A DNA stretch of 64,000 nt from Streptomyces fildesensis. GTDB taxonomy: Bacteria; Actinomycetota; Actinomycetes; Streptomycetales; Streptomycetaceae. Where the stretch lies: assembly GCF_016107395.1 (NCBI RefSeq), contig NZ_JAAIKO010000004.1, forward strand, positions 310,001 through 374,000, in the 5' to 3' direction. Within the stretch, counting starts at the first letter, position 1. Every line of letters starts with the position of its first letter. Shown here one piece after another: positions 46,048-54,907 of this stretch. Made by a program: the position numbers and the translations under genes. The notes beneath the pieces are model-generated. The model saw only the letters and a list, made by a program, of their open reading frames with translations, searched no databases and was not told where the DNA came from.

Positions 46048-47531
46048 CCCGCCCCTCGTACGGCTGGGAAGTCCTCGGCGAGCACGGTGACCCGGTCCCG
46101 GGGGACCCGGTCCCGGGGGACCCGGACACGGTGGCCCGGCTGGGCCGGGAGCTGCGGAAGACGGCGGAGTCGATCGAGCGCGAGGCCCGCGAGATCAAGG
46201 CGCTCGCCTCCGTCGAGGCCTGGAAGGGCAAGGCCGCGGACGAGTTCCGCGACCAGGCGTCGAAGGCGTCGGACAAGCTCCGCAAGGCGTTCCACCGCTA
46301 CGACGAGGCGGCCAAGGCCCTCGGGGAGGACGCCGGCGACGGCGTGACCGGCGGCCCGTACGCGCGCGAGCTGCACCGTGCGCAGAAGATCGCCGACAAG
46401 GCCCTGCGCGACGCCCAGGACGCCGACACCGAGCACTCCGGTGCGCAGCGGGCGATCTCCCAACAGCCCGCCGACACCCCCAAGGACGACCCGACGGCCG
46501 TCAAGCTCAAGGCCAAGCAGGACGCCGCCGCGGGCGCGATCGGCGAGGCCAAGAAGGACCTGCAGCGGGCGAAGGACATCCGCGACCACGCCGCGAAGGC
46601 GGCAGCCGACGCGATCCGCCACGCCATCGACCACGACGGCCTGAAGGACAGCCGCTGGGACAAGTTCAAGGGCTGGGTCCACGAGCACGCCGACATCATC
46701 GGGAAGATCGCCGACATCGCGGGCTGGGTCGCCACGATCTGCGGCACGCTCTCGCTCCTCGTCGGCTGGATCCCCATCATCGGCCAGGCCCTCGCGGGCA
46801 TCCTCGGCACGATCGCCCTGGTCGCCACGCTCGTCTCGCTCGTCGCGCACGTCCTGCTGGCGCTGTCCGGCGACGGCAACTGGTTCGATGTCGCCCTCGA
46901 CGTCGTGGGCCTCGCCACCTTCGGCATCGGCCGCGGCGCGATCGCGGGCGCGCGCGGCGCGTCGGCGGGGACGCGGGCGCTGGCGCGCTCGGCCCGCTAC
47001 AAATCGATCATGGAGAGCGCGGTCGCGAACGGTCTGAAGAAGGGCACCAAGGCGTACCAGAAACAGGTGGCCAAGGCCTGGAAGATCGCCAACCGCGAGT
47101 CCGGCGGAGCCGCCCGCGGCAAGGACGCCGCGAACGCCATGAAGAACGCGCCGAAGGGCTGGTTCCCCGGCTGGGGCCGCGTCGGTGACGCGGTCAATCC
47201 CGTCAAGATCGCCAAGGAGAGCTGGCAGAGCGTCAAGGACCTCAAGGCCTTCCGCGACGTTCCCCAGCTGTTCCACGGCAACACCTGGACCGGCGTACGC
47301 GCCGCAGTGGGCGACACGGGACTCGCCACGGACGCGGCCAACCTGGCCCGCGCCAACGTCGGCAACATCGCCAACGGCGCGGTCCACGCGGGGGCGGACG
47401 TCTTCAAGACCCAGACCAGGATATGGATCGGTGCGACCGGCATCGCCTCGGGCATCGACGCGGCGGACAAGGCCGGCGCCGGTGACGCGCTGGGACTGAA
47501 GGACTCCACAGTCAGGGAGATCGGTGACTGA
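46044..47531 (+). CDS. Putative T7SS-secreted protein with N-terminal WXG-like domain
   Basis: A 495-residue protein. A short tandem repeat (GDPVPGDPVPGDPD) precedes an N-terminal four-helix region with the WXG-like LASVEAWKGKAADEFRDQAS. Then comes a long coiled coil (QKIADKALRDAQDADTEHS) and three or four membrane-like segments (ADIAGWVATICGTLSLLVGW, IGQALAGILGTIALVATLVS). After that is a basic Ala/Lys/Gly-rich region. This is the layout of large T7SS substrates; no known C-terminal toxin domain is recognised, so it may deliver an unknown activity or be structural. Starts ATGA-overlapped with the WXG100-like gene, and overlaps the next gene by eight bases. Confidence 0.7.
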   Translation: MTRPSYGWEVLGEHGDPVPGDPVPGDPDTVARLGRELRKTAESIEREAREIKALASVEAWKGKAADEFRDQASKASDKLRKAFHRYDEAAKALGEDAGDGVTGGPYARELHRAQKIADKALRDAQDADTEHSGAQRAISQQPADTPKDDPTAVKLKAKQDAAAGAIGEAKKDLQRAKDIRDHAAKAAADAIRHAIDHDGLKDSRWDKFKGWVHEHADIIGKIADIAGWVATICGTLSLLVGWIPIIGQALAGILGTIALVATLVSLVAHVLLALSGDGNWFDVALDVVGLATFGIGRGAIAGARGASAGTRALARSARYKSIMESAVANGLKKGTKAYQKQVAKAWKIANRESGGAARGKDAANAMKNAPKGWFPGWGRVGDAVNPVKIAKESWQSVKDLKAFRDVPQLFHGNTWTGVRAAVGDTGLATDAANLARANVGNIANGAVHAGADVFKTQTRIWIGATGIASGIDAADKAGAGDALGLKDSTVREIGD

Positions 47532-48936
47532 TCCGCAGCTGGTACCTGTCGGGAACGGGACCGCGGGCATCGCGGAGCCGGCGCTGCGGCCGTCGGCCCG
47601 GCGGCATCCGGGCCTGGACATTGTCCGCAATGCCCGGATCCACCGGGACGGACGCGAACTGGTGGTCCGTACCCGGGACGGGCGTGAGCGCCGCTACGCG
47701 ACCGGCCCGGGCGGCATCGAACGCGCCGTCCATGTGGACGCGGTCGGGCCGTGGATCGACGGCAGCATGACGGTGCCGCCGCGTCCCGGCACCTGGGGTT
47801 TCGTGGAGCTTCAGGACGGCGACGGCAGGCGCGTGCTGCGCATCGATGTGGAGCCGTGGCTTCCGGAGTCCCCGGTGCTGAGCGGAGTCCGCCCGGACCG
47901 TGACTTCCGGATCCTGGAACTGACCGGACTCGCCCCGCTGTTGAAGGACGCCGGTATTCCGGTGCGCACGGTGCGCGACCGCGAGGACGAGCTGGTTGCC
48001 CGGTCCGGGGCCGGGAACGCCACGTATGCGAACCCTGGCCGTCTGCTTCCCCGGTGGAACACCCTCGGCCGGGGGGCGGTGATGGCCGTCTGGTTCCTGG
48101 CCTTTGCCGTCGCGATCTTCCCGGTCGGGAATCCGCCGCGGGAACTGTGGGTCGTGACGGCGGCCGCTGCCCTGGTGATGCCGGTGCTGAACCTCGCCGC
48201 ACGGCTGCAGGCCCGGCTGCGTGAGCGCCGCGCCGATGTCCCTCCCGTCGAGTCGCGGATCGCCCCCGACCCGCTGCCCGGCTCGGGTGCGAGCGTACGG
48301 TTCTGCGCAACGGCGGCGGTCCGGGTGCAGGAACGCGACATCGTCCTGGTGGACAGCCTCGGGCGCGAGCGTTGGCTGGCGCGCTCGGGTCCGCACAGGG
48401 TGGCCGCACTGGTCCGGGTGCTGGAGAGCGCGAACGGGACACCGCTGGGCGTCGAGTTCCAGGGACCCGGCGGAGAAATCCGTGCCGTTCTGCCCTGGGA
48501 ACCGTGGTTCGGCGGGCCGGAAGGCGAGGCGCGCTGGACACAGCTGCGGAGCTCCACCGGACGCGGCGTCAATGACCGTGTACAGGGCAAGAAGGAGCGG
48601 TGGCCCGCAAGCCCGGTGGGCCAGGCGGATGTCGGTCTGATGACGACCCTGCCAGCGGCCACCGCTCGTCAGGCCTCGCGGTTCCCGGCCACCGTGCTCG
48701 GCGGCGGGGGCACCTGGCCGGTGCTCGGTATGGCGCTGCTCTCGCTGCTGGGGTGCGCCCGGATGATCGGCGGGCACCCCTCTGCCGGTGCGGCGGGCAC
48801 GGCGCTCGGTTCGCTCGCCCTCTGCGGGATCCTCGTCCCCCTCGCCGCCCACAGCCTGCGCAGCCGCCTGCGACTCGACCGCCCGGCCCAGGGCCAGGCG
48901 CCGGACAACACTTCTCGACAGGAGCCACGTTCATGA
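47524..48936 (+). CDS. Membrane protein of the WXG100-type operon
   Basis: A 470-residue protein with two pairs of hydrophobic segments: GAVMAVWFLAFAVAIFPVG with LWVVTAAAALVMPVLNLAA in the middle, and GGTWPVLGMALLSLLGCARM with AAGTALGSLALCGILVPLAA near the end. Between them are soluble beta-rich regions (RVQERDIVLVDSLGRERWL). I do not recognise a family. GTG 47524 overlaps the upstream gene and the stop overlaps the next start (ATGA), so it is part of the same operon and may help secrete or neutralise the upstream product. Confidence 0.65.
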   Translation: MTDPQLVPVGNGTAGIAEPALRPSARRHPGLDIVRNARIHRDGRELVVRTRDGRERRYATGPGGIERAVHVDAVGPWIDGSMTVPPRPGTWGFVELQDGDGRRVLRIDVEPWLPESPVLSGVRPDRDFRILELTGLAPLLKDAGIPVRTVRDREDELVARSGAGNATYANPGRLLPRWNTLGRGAVMAVWFLAFAVAIFPVGNPPRELWVVTAAAALVMPVLNLAARLQARLRERRADVPPVESRIAPDPLPGSGASVRFCATAAVRVQERDIVLVDSLGRERWLARSGPHRVAALVRVLESANGTPLGVEFQGPGGEIRAVLPWEPWFGGPEGEARWTQLRSSTGRGVNDRVQGKKERWPASPVGQADVGLMTTLPAATARQASRFPATVLGGGGTWPVLGMALLSLLGCARMIGGHPSAGAAGTALGSLALCGILVPLAAHSLRSRLRLDRPAQGQAPDNTSRQEPRS

Positions 48937-49532
48937 CACCGGCCGATTCGCCGAGTGACTACCAACTCCTGCTCCCGGACGGCTGGTTCCGGATCGACCT
49001 CGATCCGGAGCGGCGGGAGGGCGCGGTCGACGCGCTCGTGGAGCGGCAGTTCCGAGGGATCGACGATGCGCCGATCATCAAGCAGCAGGTGCGCGACGAG
49101 CTGCGCGGCCGGGCGCTGGAGGCGTACCGGAACGGCGGGATCGAGCTGTACATGAGCCTGCAGTCGGCCGGTGCGCTGACGGTTCCGGCGTCGCTGCTGG
49201 TCACGCTGGTGCCGCAGGAGAGCCTGGGGTCGGGGGTGCCGGTGGACGACCTGGCCGGGTTTCTGGCGGAGCGGGGTGGTCCTGACGGGTACCAGGTGAC
49301 GGTCGAGGACCTGCCGGCCGGTTCGTCGGTGCGGACCAGGGCCCGGACGGTTCCGGCGGCGGACGATCCGTCCGGCGGCGCGCTGCCGGTCACGTCCGTG
49401 GACTATCACGTGCCGGTGCCGGGCTCGGAGGCGTATCTGCTGCTGTCGTTCTCCACGCCCCTCGACCCGATCGCCGACGCGATGGCGGATCTCTTCGACG
49501 CCGTGGCGCTGTCCCTGAAGTGGAGCGCATGA
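48933..49532 (+). CDS. Conserved hypothetical protein 1 of the WXG100-type operon
   Basis: A 199-residue soluble protein (ATG 48933, overlapping the upstream stop as ATGA). It opens YQLLLPDGWFRIDLDPERRE and closes SFSTPLDPIADAMADLFDAV, resembling proteins sometimes annotated as actinobacterial T7SS-linked or immunity-like. The next gene has a similar length and a related opening (ECPEDWIPLPLEPG) and close (APGLADLMTAAADQIVHTL), so the two may be paralogues from duplication. No motif gives a function. Confidence 0.65.
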   Translation: MTPADSPSDYQLLLPDGWFRIDLDPERREGAVDALVERQFRGIDDAPIIKQQVRDELRGRALEAYRNGGIELYMSLQSAGALTVPASLLVTLVPQESLGSGVPVDDLAGFLAERGGPDGYQVTVEDLPAGSSVRTRARTVPAADDPSGGALPVTSVDYHVPVPGSEAYLLLSFSTPLDPIADAMADLFDAVALSLKWSA

Positions 49533-49536
49533 GCCA

Positions 49537-50124
49537 GTGAACGACGACACGTGGAACGTCGGTATCGAATGTCCCGAGGACTGGATCCCGCTGCCCCTGG
49601 AGCCGGGCATCGACCTCGGCGCGTGGGCGCTGGAGCAGGCCGGGAAGCTCGCGGCGGCGCCGGCGGAGGTCGACGCCGACGCGCTCATGTACGACCTGCG
49701 GGAGCGGGCCGCCGACAGCCGGGGGCGGGAGCCGGTGTTCGCGTTCGGGCTGTATCCGGAGGGGTTCGAGGAGGCGCTCGCGGTGCTGGAGGTGGATGTC
49801 GTCCACCCCGACGACAAGGTGCCGTCGATCACGCTGGACTGGATCACCGAGGTCTTCGCGACCGGTGACTTCCAGGAGCCGGAGGTGGAGCGGGCCGTGC
49901 TTCCGGCAGGGCCGGCCGTCCGCATCCGCCAGGGGCTGGCCGGCCGGGGGACCGGGCAGAGCGGTGAGCGCTCCCTGATGGAGACGGTCACCTACGGCGT
50001 GCGGCCGCCCGGGATCGAGAGCGCGGTCATGGTCCTCGTCTCCTGGACGGCGCCCGGCCTCGCCGACCTGATGACGGCGGCGGCCGACCAGATCGTCCAC
50101 ACCCTCAAGATCACGGCGACGTAA
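49537..50124 (+). CDS. Conserved hypothetical protein 2 of the WXG100-type operon
   Basis: A 195-residue soluble protein from GTG 49537, four bases after the previous stop. It has ECPEDWIPLPLEPGIDLGAW, a central EPVFAFGLYPEGFEEALAVLEVD, and ends MVLVSWTAPGLADLMTAAAD. It is similar in shape to its upstream neighbour and may be a diverged duplicate. It is the last gene of the five-gene operon. Possible roles are chaperone, adaptor or immunity factor for the T7SS-like substrate; this is inferred from context only. Confidence 0.65.
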   Translation: MNDDTWNVGIECPEDWIPLPLEPGIDLGAWALEQAGKLAAAPAEVDADALMYDLRERAADSRGREPVFAFGLYPEGFEEALAVLEVDVVHPDDKVPSITLDWITEVFATGDFQEPEVERAVLPAGPAVRIRQGLAGRGTGQSGERSLMETVTYGVRPPGIESAVMVLVSWTAPGLADLMTAAADQIVHTLKITAT

Positions 50125-50145
50125 GGGTGTGACGCGAGGGCCGGG

Positions 50146-50520
50146 TCAGAAGGAGTACGGCCCGAAGCGGCCCCATGCGATCACCACGGCGAGGACCAGC
50201 AGAACGACCGACGGGAGGACCTCCTTCGCCGCGTCCTTCTTGCGGAGGTGGTAGTTCGCGGCGCCCGCCATCGTCACCGCGAGGCCGGCGGCGGCGATCG
50301 GGGTGAGGATCGGCGCTATGTCCGTCGCGGCCGGGAGGATCAGGCCGATCGCCCCGAGGACCTCGGCCGCGCCGATGAGCTTGACCATCCCGGCCGAGTA
50401 GTCGTTCACGAACTTCATCGTGCCGGCGAGCTTCTCCTTGGGCTGAGTGACCTTCATCAGTCCGGACGCGAGGAAGGCGGCGGCGAGAACGCCCTGCAGG
50501 ACCCAGAGAACGGTGTTCAT
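50146..50520 (-). CDS. DoxX family membrane protein
   Basis: A 124-residue four-helix membrane protein. The first helix has NTVLWVLQGVLAAAFLASGL followed by MKVTQP, then VKLIGAAEVLGAIGLILP, AAAGLAVTMAGAANYHLRKK and VVLLVLAVVIAWGRFG, which are the DoxX/DUF1304-like features. DoxX proteins have been linked to redox and thiol stress in actinobacteria. ATG 50520 is the first Met at the start of helix 1. It is divergent from a TetR gene; the repeats in the shared gap suggest that TetR represses it. Confidence 0.85.
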   Translation of the reverse strand: MNTVLWVLQGVLAAAFLASGLMKVTQPKEKLAGTMKFVNDYSAGMVKLIGAAEVLGAIGLILPAATDIAPILTPIAAAGLAVTMAGAANYHLRKKDAAKEVLPSVVLLVLAVVIAWGRFGPYSF

Positions 50521-50550
50521 GGCGGGGACTCTTTCCGGGATGTGGGGACG

Positions 50551-50623
50551 AACCTGAGGCAACCCTCATGTTCCCTCAGGTTGAATACCGTACCACCGAA
50601 CCTGAGGTATGCCTCCGGTTCGG
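50551..50623 (+). promoter_or_regulatory. TetR-type operators in the doxX/tetR gap
   Basis: AACCTGAGG (50551-50559) and CCTCAGGTT (50574-50582) form one inverted repeat. CCGAACCTGAGG and CCTCCGGTTCGG (50596-50623) form a second with one mismatch. The shared AACCTGAGG unit points to a two-site operator that controls both divergent genes. Confidence 0.6.
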
Positions 50624-50636
50624 TAGACTGGCGGAC

Positions 50637-51314
50637 ATGTCCGACTCCGACCGCTCTCGCTGCCCGAAGCGTGTCCTGCGGCGCGACGCGCAGCGCAACC
50701 GCGACGCACTGATCGCGGTCGCCCGCACCGCCTTCGCGCAGGACGGCATCGACGCGCCGCTGGAGTCGATCGCCAAGCGCGCCGGGGTCGCCATCGGCAC
50801 CCTCTACCGGCACTTCCCGACCCGGCTCGACGTCATCGAGGCGATCTTCGCCGAGAAGCTCGCCGAGTGGCTGGCGGCGGCCGAGCGCGGGGCCGCCGCC
50901 GAGGATCCCTGGGAAGGGTTCGCCGGGTATCTGGAGGACATGTGCGCGCTGCAGGCCGGCGACCGGGGGTTCAACGACCTGGCGTCCATGCGGCTGCCGT
51001 CGTCACCCGAGGTGGAACGGCTGCGGCTGCGCACCTTCGAGCTCAGCCGCGACATCCTGCACCGGGCCCAGCGGGCCGGCGCCGTACGCCCCGATCTCAC
51101 GCCCGAGGACCTGGCCTTCCTCATCTGGTCGCAGGCGCGGATCACCCAGGCCACCCGGGAGGTCGCGCCGCGCGCCTGGCGGCGTCATCTCGCGCTGCTG
51201 CTCGACGGCTTCCGCGCCGAGCGCGCCCACCCGCTGCCCGAGCCCGCCCTGACGCCCACGCAGGTCGGCCTCGCCATGGCCGCTCTGGGTGGCAGCAGCT
51301 CCTGCCCCGGCTGA
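50637..51314 (+). CDS. TetR-family transcriptional regulator
   Basis: A 225-residue regulator. The N-terminal HTH is LRRDAQRNRDALIAVARTAF, followed by GIDAPLESIAKRAGVAIGTL and YRHFPTRLDVIEAIFAEK, a canonical TetR DNA-binding domain. The C-terminal ligand domain is helical (LRLRTFELSRDILHRAQRAG). ATG 50637 lies just after the second operator-like repeat, so autorepression is likely. The divergent doxX gene is the probable target. The inducer is unknown. Confidence 0.92.
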   Translation: MSDSDRSRCPKRVLRRDAQRNRDALIAVARTAFAQDGIDAPLESIAKRAGVAIGTLYRHFPTRLDVIEAIFAEKLAEWLAAAERGAAAEDPWEGFAGYLEDMCALQAGDRGFNDLASMRLPSSPEVERLRLRTFELSRDILHRAQRAGAVRPDLTPEDLAFLIWSQARITQATREVAPRAWRRHLALLLDGFRAERAHPLPEPALTPTQVGLAMAALGGSSSCPG

Positions 51315-51448
51315 CGCTCGCAACCGGCCGACGCCCCGCCACCGGCCGAAAGCGCTGCCCCGGACAGCGGCGCGCGCGGCCGGCACCGCGCTGACCTGTA
51401 CCGTTGTACGACCCCTCGCTGCCGTACCGACTGTGAAGTGATTCCCCC

Positions 51449-52441
51449 GTGCCCATTCCCAAGGCTGAACTGCACCTCCACATCGAAGGCACCCTGGAGC
51501 CGGAACTGGCCTTCGCGCTCGCCGCGCGCGGCGGGATCTCGCTGCCGTACGCCGACGCCGACGAGCTCCGCCGCGCCTACTCCTTCACGGACCTGCAGTC
51601 CTTCCTGGACCTGTACTACGCGCTGATGGCCGTCCTGCGCACCGAGGAGGACTTCGCCGACCTGGCCGACGCCTATCTCGCGCGCGCCGCGGAACAGGGC
51701 GTACGGCACGCCGAGATCTTCTTCGACCCGCAGGCGCACACCGCGCGCGGCGTCGACATCGGCACCGTCGTCGAGGGGCTGTCCCGCGCGCTGGACGCCG
51801 GGCGGGAACGGCACGGCATCAGCACCCAGTTGATCATGTGTTTCCTGCGCGACGAGTCCGCGCAGTCCGCGCTGGACACCTTCGAGTCGGCCAAGCCGTA
51901 CCTGTCCCGGATCTCCGCCGTCGGGCTGGACTCCGCCGAGGTCGGCAACCCGCCGTCGAAGTTCCGCGAGGTCTACGAGCGGGCCGCCGCCGAAGGGCTG
52001 CGCCGCGTCGCCCACGCGGGCGAGGAGGGCCCGCCGGCGTACATCTGGGAGGCCCTGGACGTGCTCGGCGTCGAGCGCGTCGACCACGGCCTGCGCTCCC
52101 TGGAGGACCCGGAGCTGGTCGCCCGGCTCGTCCGCGACCGCATCCCGCTCACGCTGTGCCCGCTCTCCAACGTCCGGCTGCGCTGCATCGACCGCATCGA
52201 GGACCACCCGCTGCGCGCGATGCTCGACGCGGGTCTGCTGGCGACCGTCAACTCCGACGACCCCGCGTACTTCGGCGGGTACGCCGAGGACAACTACGAG
52301 GCGGTCCGTGCCGCGCTCGGCCTGGACGACGAGACGGTGCGCGGGCTGGCCCGCAACTCCTTCGAGGCGGCTTTCCTCGACGGGGACGAGGCCCTGCGGG
52401 CGCGCTACCTCGCCGAGGTCGAGGCGTACGTCTTCGACTGA
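51449..52441 (+). CDS. add: Adenosine deaminase
   Basis: A 330-residue zinc-dependent amidohydrolase. The metal-binding HxH is His9-His11 (AELHLHIEGTLEPEL). Later ligands and catalytic residues appear in VAHAGEEGPPAYIWEAL (His and Glu), VDHGLRSLED and TVNSDDPAYFGGY (Asp pair). It converts adenosine to inosine or, in the related subgroup, adenine to hypoxanthine; the short length and LHLHIEGTLEPEL fit the Streptomyces adenosine/adenine group. GTG 51449 is a typical start. It is followed by a convergent hairpin and the HAD phosphatase. Confidence 0.9.
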   Translation: MPIPKAELHLHIEGTLEPELAFALAARGGISLPYADADELRRAYSFTDLQSFLDLYYALMAVLRTEEDFADLADAYLARAAEQGVRHAEIFFDPQAHTARGVDIGTVVEGLSRALDAGRERHGISTQLIMCFLRDESAQSALDTFESAKPYLSRISAVGLDSAEVGNPPSKFREVYERAAAEGLRRVAHAGEEGPPAYIWEALDVLGVERVDHGLRSLEDPELVARLVRDRIPLTLCPLSNVRLRCIDRIEDHPLRAMLDAGLLATVNSDDPAYFGGYAEDNYEAVRAALGLDDETVRGLARNSFEAAFLDGDEALRARYLAEVEAYVFD

Positions 52442-52448
52442 TGACGTC

Positions 52449-52485
52449 GGCCCGGCCGGCGGCCCCTCGGAGCCGCGGCCGGGCC
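52449..52485. terminator. Convergent terminator between add and the HAD phosphatase
   Basis: GGCCCGGCCG (52449-52458) and CGGCCGGGCC (52476-52485) form a perfect 10-bp stem with a 17-base loop. It lies eight bases after the add stop and 40 bases from the end of the convergent gene, so it can serve both. Confidence 0.65.
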
Positions 52486-52524
52486 GGACGGTGCGCCTAG
52501 GGCACGGCGCTTGCAGCAGGGCGC

Positions 52525-53328
52525 CTACGGCAGGAAGTACATGGGGTTGGGGAGCTTGAAGGTCTTGTCCCCGTAGCCGCCCTCGAGGTCGCTGTACTGG
52601 TCGCCGAAGTTGGCGACGATGTTGTAGCCGAGCGACTCGATGTGCTTGCGGGTGCCCGCCTTGTACTCGACCGTCGTGCAGGTCGCACCGCACGGCAGGT
52701 AGGCCGGCGGGCTCGTCTTGTTCTTCAGGAAGAAGTGCGCGGCGTCGGCGGCCGGCTTGTAGCCCGCGACGGCGAGGTTGGCGGTGGACGGGTCACGCTG
52801 CGCCTCGGGGCGGCCGGTCAGGAAGAAGACCGTGATGCCGTGGTCCGAGGCCCAGTTGACCAGGTCCGGCATGCCGAAGACCGGCGCCATGTTCTTGGTG
52901 CGGATGTATGTGTCGTTGGTGGCGGGCGTGTAGTTGAAGCCCACCTCCAGCTCGTAGTTGTACGTGAGCAGCGTCGTGTCGTCGACGTCGAGGACGATCG
53001 CGGGCTTGGCGCCGTGCCCGTTCCCGTAGCTGTTCCCGTTTCCATGACCCTCGTGCCGCAGGGTGTCCTTGAGGTAGTCCTTCGCCTTGCTCTCGATGCC
53101 CGCGACCTGCTGCGCGTAGCTGCTCTGCGGCGACGCGTTGTGCTCACCGGCGGCGTCCACGGTGTCGCCGTAGTACGCCTTGATCTCGGTGACGACGTTG
53201 GTGAGGTTGGGGATCTGCTTGTCGCTGCGCGGCACCGAGTTGCCGGCGGAGGCGCCGCCGATTCCGTAGAGGGTGGCGCCGACCGCAAGGGTCGCGGCGG
53301 TGAGCGCCAGGGCTCGGGTCCGGGGCAT
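52525..53328 (-). CDS. Secreted HAD-superfamily acid phosphatase
   Basis: A 267-residue protein with a Sec-type signal (basic MPRTR, then LALTAATLAVGATLYGIGGASA). The HAD core has motif I as PAIVLDVDDTTLLTYNYE (nucleophile Asp and DxD), motif II in VFFLTGRPEAQRD (Thr), a Lys in KNKTSPPAYLP, and motif III in NIVANFGDQYSDLEGGY (Asp). This is the class B-like secreted acid phosphatase group. A Gly/Asn/His-rich loop (GHGNGNSYGNGHG) precedes motif I. It releases phosphate outside the cell; regulation by phosphate starvation is likely but no PHO box was identified. Confidence 0.88.
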   Translation of the reverse strand: MPRTRALALTAATLAVGATLYGIGGASAGNSVPRSDKQIPNLTNVVTEIKAYYGDTVDAAGEHNASPQSSYAQQVAGIESKAKDYLKDTLRHEGHGNGNSYGNGHGAKPAIVLDVDDTTLLTYNYELEVGFNYTPATNDTYIRTKNMAPVFGMPDLVNWASDHGITVFFLTGRPEAQRDPSTANLAVAGYKPAADAAHFFLKNKTSPPAYLPCGATCTTVEYKAGTRKHIESLGYNIVANFGDQYSDLEGGYGDKTFKLPNPMYFLP

Positions 53329-53478
53329 GGCGGTGCTCCTTCACGTCATGTGCACGTCGGGTGATTCCGCGAACCTAGACCCATGATCATGGCTGGTCAA
53401 GGATGGTCTACGCGCGGGGATCCGGCGGATGCGGCACGGTGCCTGCGTGGTGCGGCCGTCCGGGCGTACGGTGAATCC

Positions 53479-54564
53479 ATGACTCAGCACGTACGCGGAG
53501 TAATCGCGCCTGGTAAGAACGAACCCGTTCGCGTCGAGACGATCCTGGTGCCGGATCCGGGGCCCGGCGAGGCCGTGGTCCAGGTACAGGCCTGCGGGGT
53601 GTGTCATACCGATCTGCACTACAAGCAGGGCGGGATCAACGACGAGTTCCCGTTCCTGCTCGGCCATGAGGCCTCCGGCATCGTGGAGTCGGTCGGCGAG
53701 GGGGTGACGGAGGTCGCACCCGGCGACTTCGTCGTCCTCAACTGGCGTGCGGTGTGCGGCCAGTGCCGCGCCTGTCTGCGCGGCCGTCCCCAGTACTGCT
53801 TCAACACGCACAACGCGAGCCGGAAGATGACGCTGGAGGACGGAACAGTGTTGTCCCCAGCTCTCGGCATCGGCGCGTTCGCCGAGAAGACCCTGGTCGC
53901 GGCGGGGCAGTGTACGAAGGTGGACCCGGCGGTCTCCCCGGCGGTGGCCGGGCTGCTCGGCTGCGGTGTGATGGCGGGGATCGGCGCCGCGATCAACACC
54001 GGCGGGGTCGGACGGGGCGACTCCGTCGCCGTCATCGGCTGCGGCGGCGTCGGGGACGCGGCCATCGCCGGGTCGCGGCTCGCGGGCGCCGGCCGGATCA
54101 TCGCCGTCGACATCGACGACCGGAAGCTGGAGACGGCGCGGCGGATGGGCGCCACCCACACCGTCAACTCCCGCTCCACCGACCCGGTCGAGGCGATCCG
54201 GGAGCTGACCGGCGGCAATGGCGCGGATGTCGTCATCGAGGCGGTCGGCCACCCTGAGACGTACCAGCAGGCGTTCTACGCCCGTGACCTGGCGGGCACC
54301 GTCGTGCTGGTGGGTGTGCCCACGCCCGAAATGAAGCTGGAGCTGCCGCTGCTGGACGTCTTCGGGCGCGGCGGCGCACTCAAGTCGTCCTGGTACGGGG
54401 ACTGCCTGCCGTCGCGGGACTTCCCGATGCTGATCGACCTCCATCTGCAGGGCCGCCTCGACCTGGGCGCCTTCGTGACCGAGACGATCGGGCTCGGCGA
54501 CATCGAGAAGGCGTTCGCGCGGATGCACGAGGGCGACGTGCTGCGCTCGGTCGTGGTGTTCTGA
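53479..54564 (+). CDS. S-(hydroxymethyl)mycothiol dehydrogenase
   Basis: A 361-residue zinc-dependent alcohol dehydrogenase of the mycothiol-linked formaldehyde/MSNO reductase group, which detoxifies formaldehyde using mycothiol. Zinc-site residues: Cys42-His-Thr-Asp ([11 protein letters not shown]), GHEASG (from residue 62), and the structural [15 protein letters not shown]. The NAD site is [20 protein letters not shown]. The sequence [20 protein letters not shown] is typical of this group. ATG 53479 is the standard start. Mycothiol is found only in actinobacteria, supporting the host assignment. Confidence 0.93.
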   Translation: MTQHVRGVIAPGKNEPVRVETILVPDPGPGEAVVQVQACGVCHTDLHYKQGGINDEFPFLLGHEASGIVESVGEGVTEVAPGDFVVLNWRAVCGQCRACLRGRPQYCFNTHNASRKMTLEDGTVLSPALGIGAFAEKTLVAAGQCTKVDPAVSPAVAGLLGCGVMAGIGAAINTGGVGRGDSVAVIGCGGVGDAAIAGSRLAGAGRIIAVDIDDRKLETARRMGATHTVNSRSTDPVEAIRELTGGNGADVVIEAVGHPETYQQAFYARDLAGTVVLVGVPTPEMKLELPLLDVFGRGGALKSSWYGDCLPSRDFPMLIDLHLQGRLDLGAFVTETIGLGDIEKAFARMHEGDVLRSVVVF

Positions 54565-54730
54565 CGTCGTGCAGCGAGCCATGGGTGTCCGCCCACTTCC
54601 GGGCCCCGGGGTCGCCCTTGAGGTCGGCCGTCACCCCGGTGGTCCCGGTGACCTTGAAGGGAAAGCCGCCGGCCTGCCAGATCATGCTGTTGCGGTGCCG
54701 GCGTCCCCGGGGTCGGTGTAGGTGATGTAG

Positions 54731-54907
54731 TTGTCGGGGTCGGCCGCGTGGATCCTCTTCGACCTCGACCTCGGCGTCGGCGTCGACGTGGTCCACCCCT
54801 CGGCCGACCCCTCCGGGTACCGCTTGGTGGTCGTCCCCCGGGCTCTATCTGCTCTCGGCGGAGCACGCCGAGCGGCTGACCCGCTTCGTCGCGGACGCTA
54901 CCAGGAC
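54731..54907 (+). pseudogene. Remnant of a GH42 beta-galactosidase
   Basis: The frame gives FDLDLGVGVDVVHPSADPSG and YRLVVVP, the GH42 trimerisation-domain signature, and then breaks. The continuation LYLLSAEHAERLTRFVAD is in another frame after a CCCCC run near 54835-54840. Only about 50 codons remain, with neither catalytic Glu. The next bases read straight into an unrelated GH5 fragment, so a deletion fused two glycosidase genes. Confidence 0.75.
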
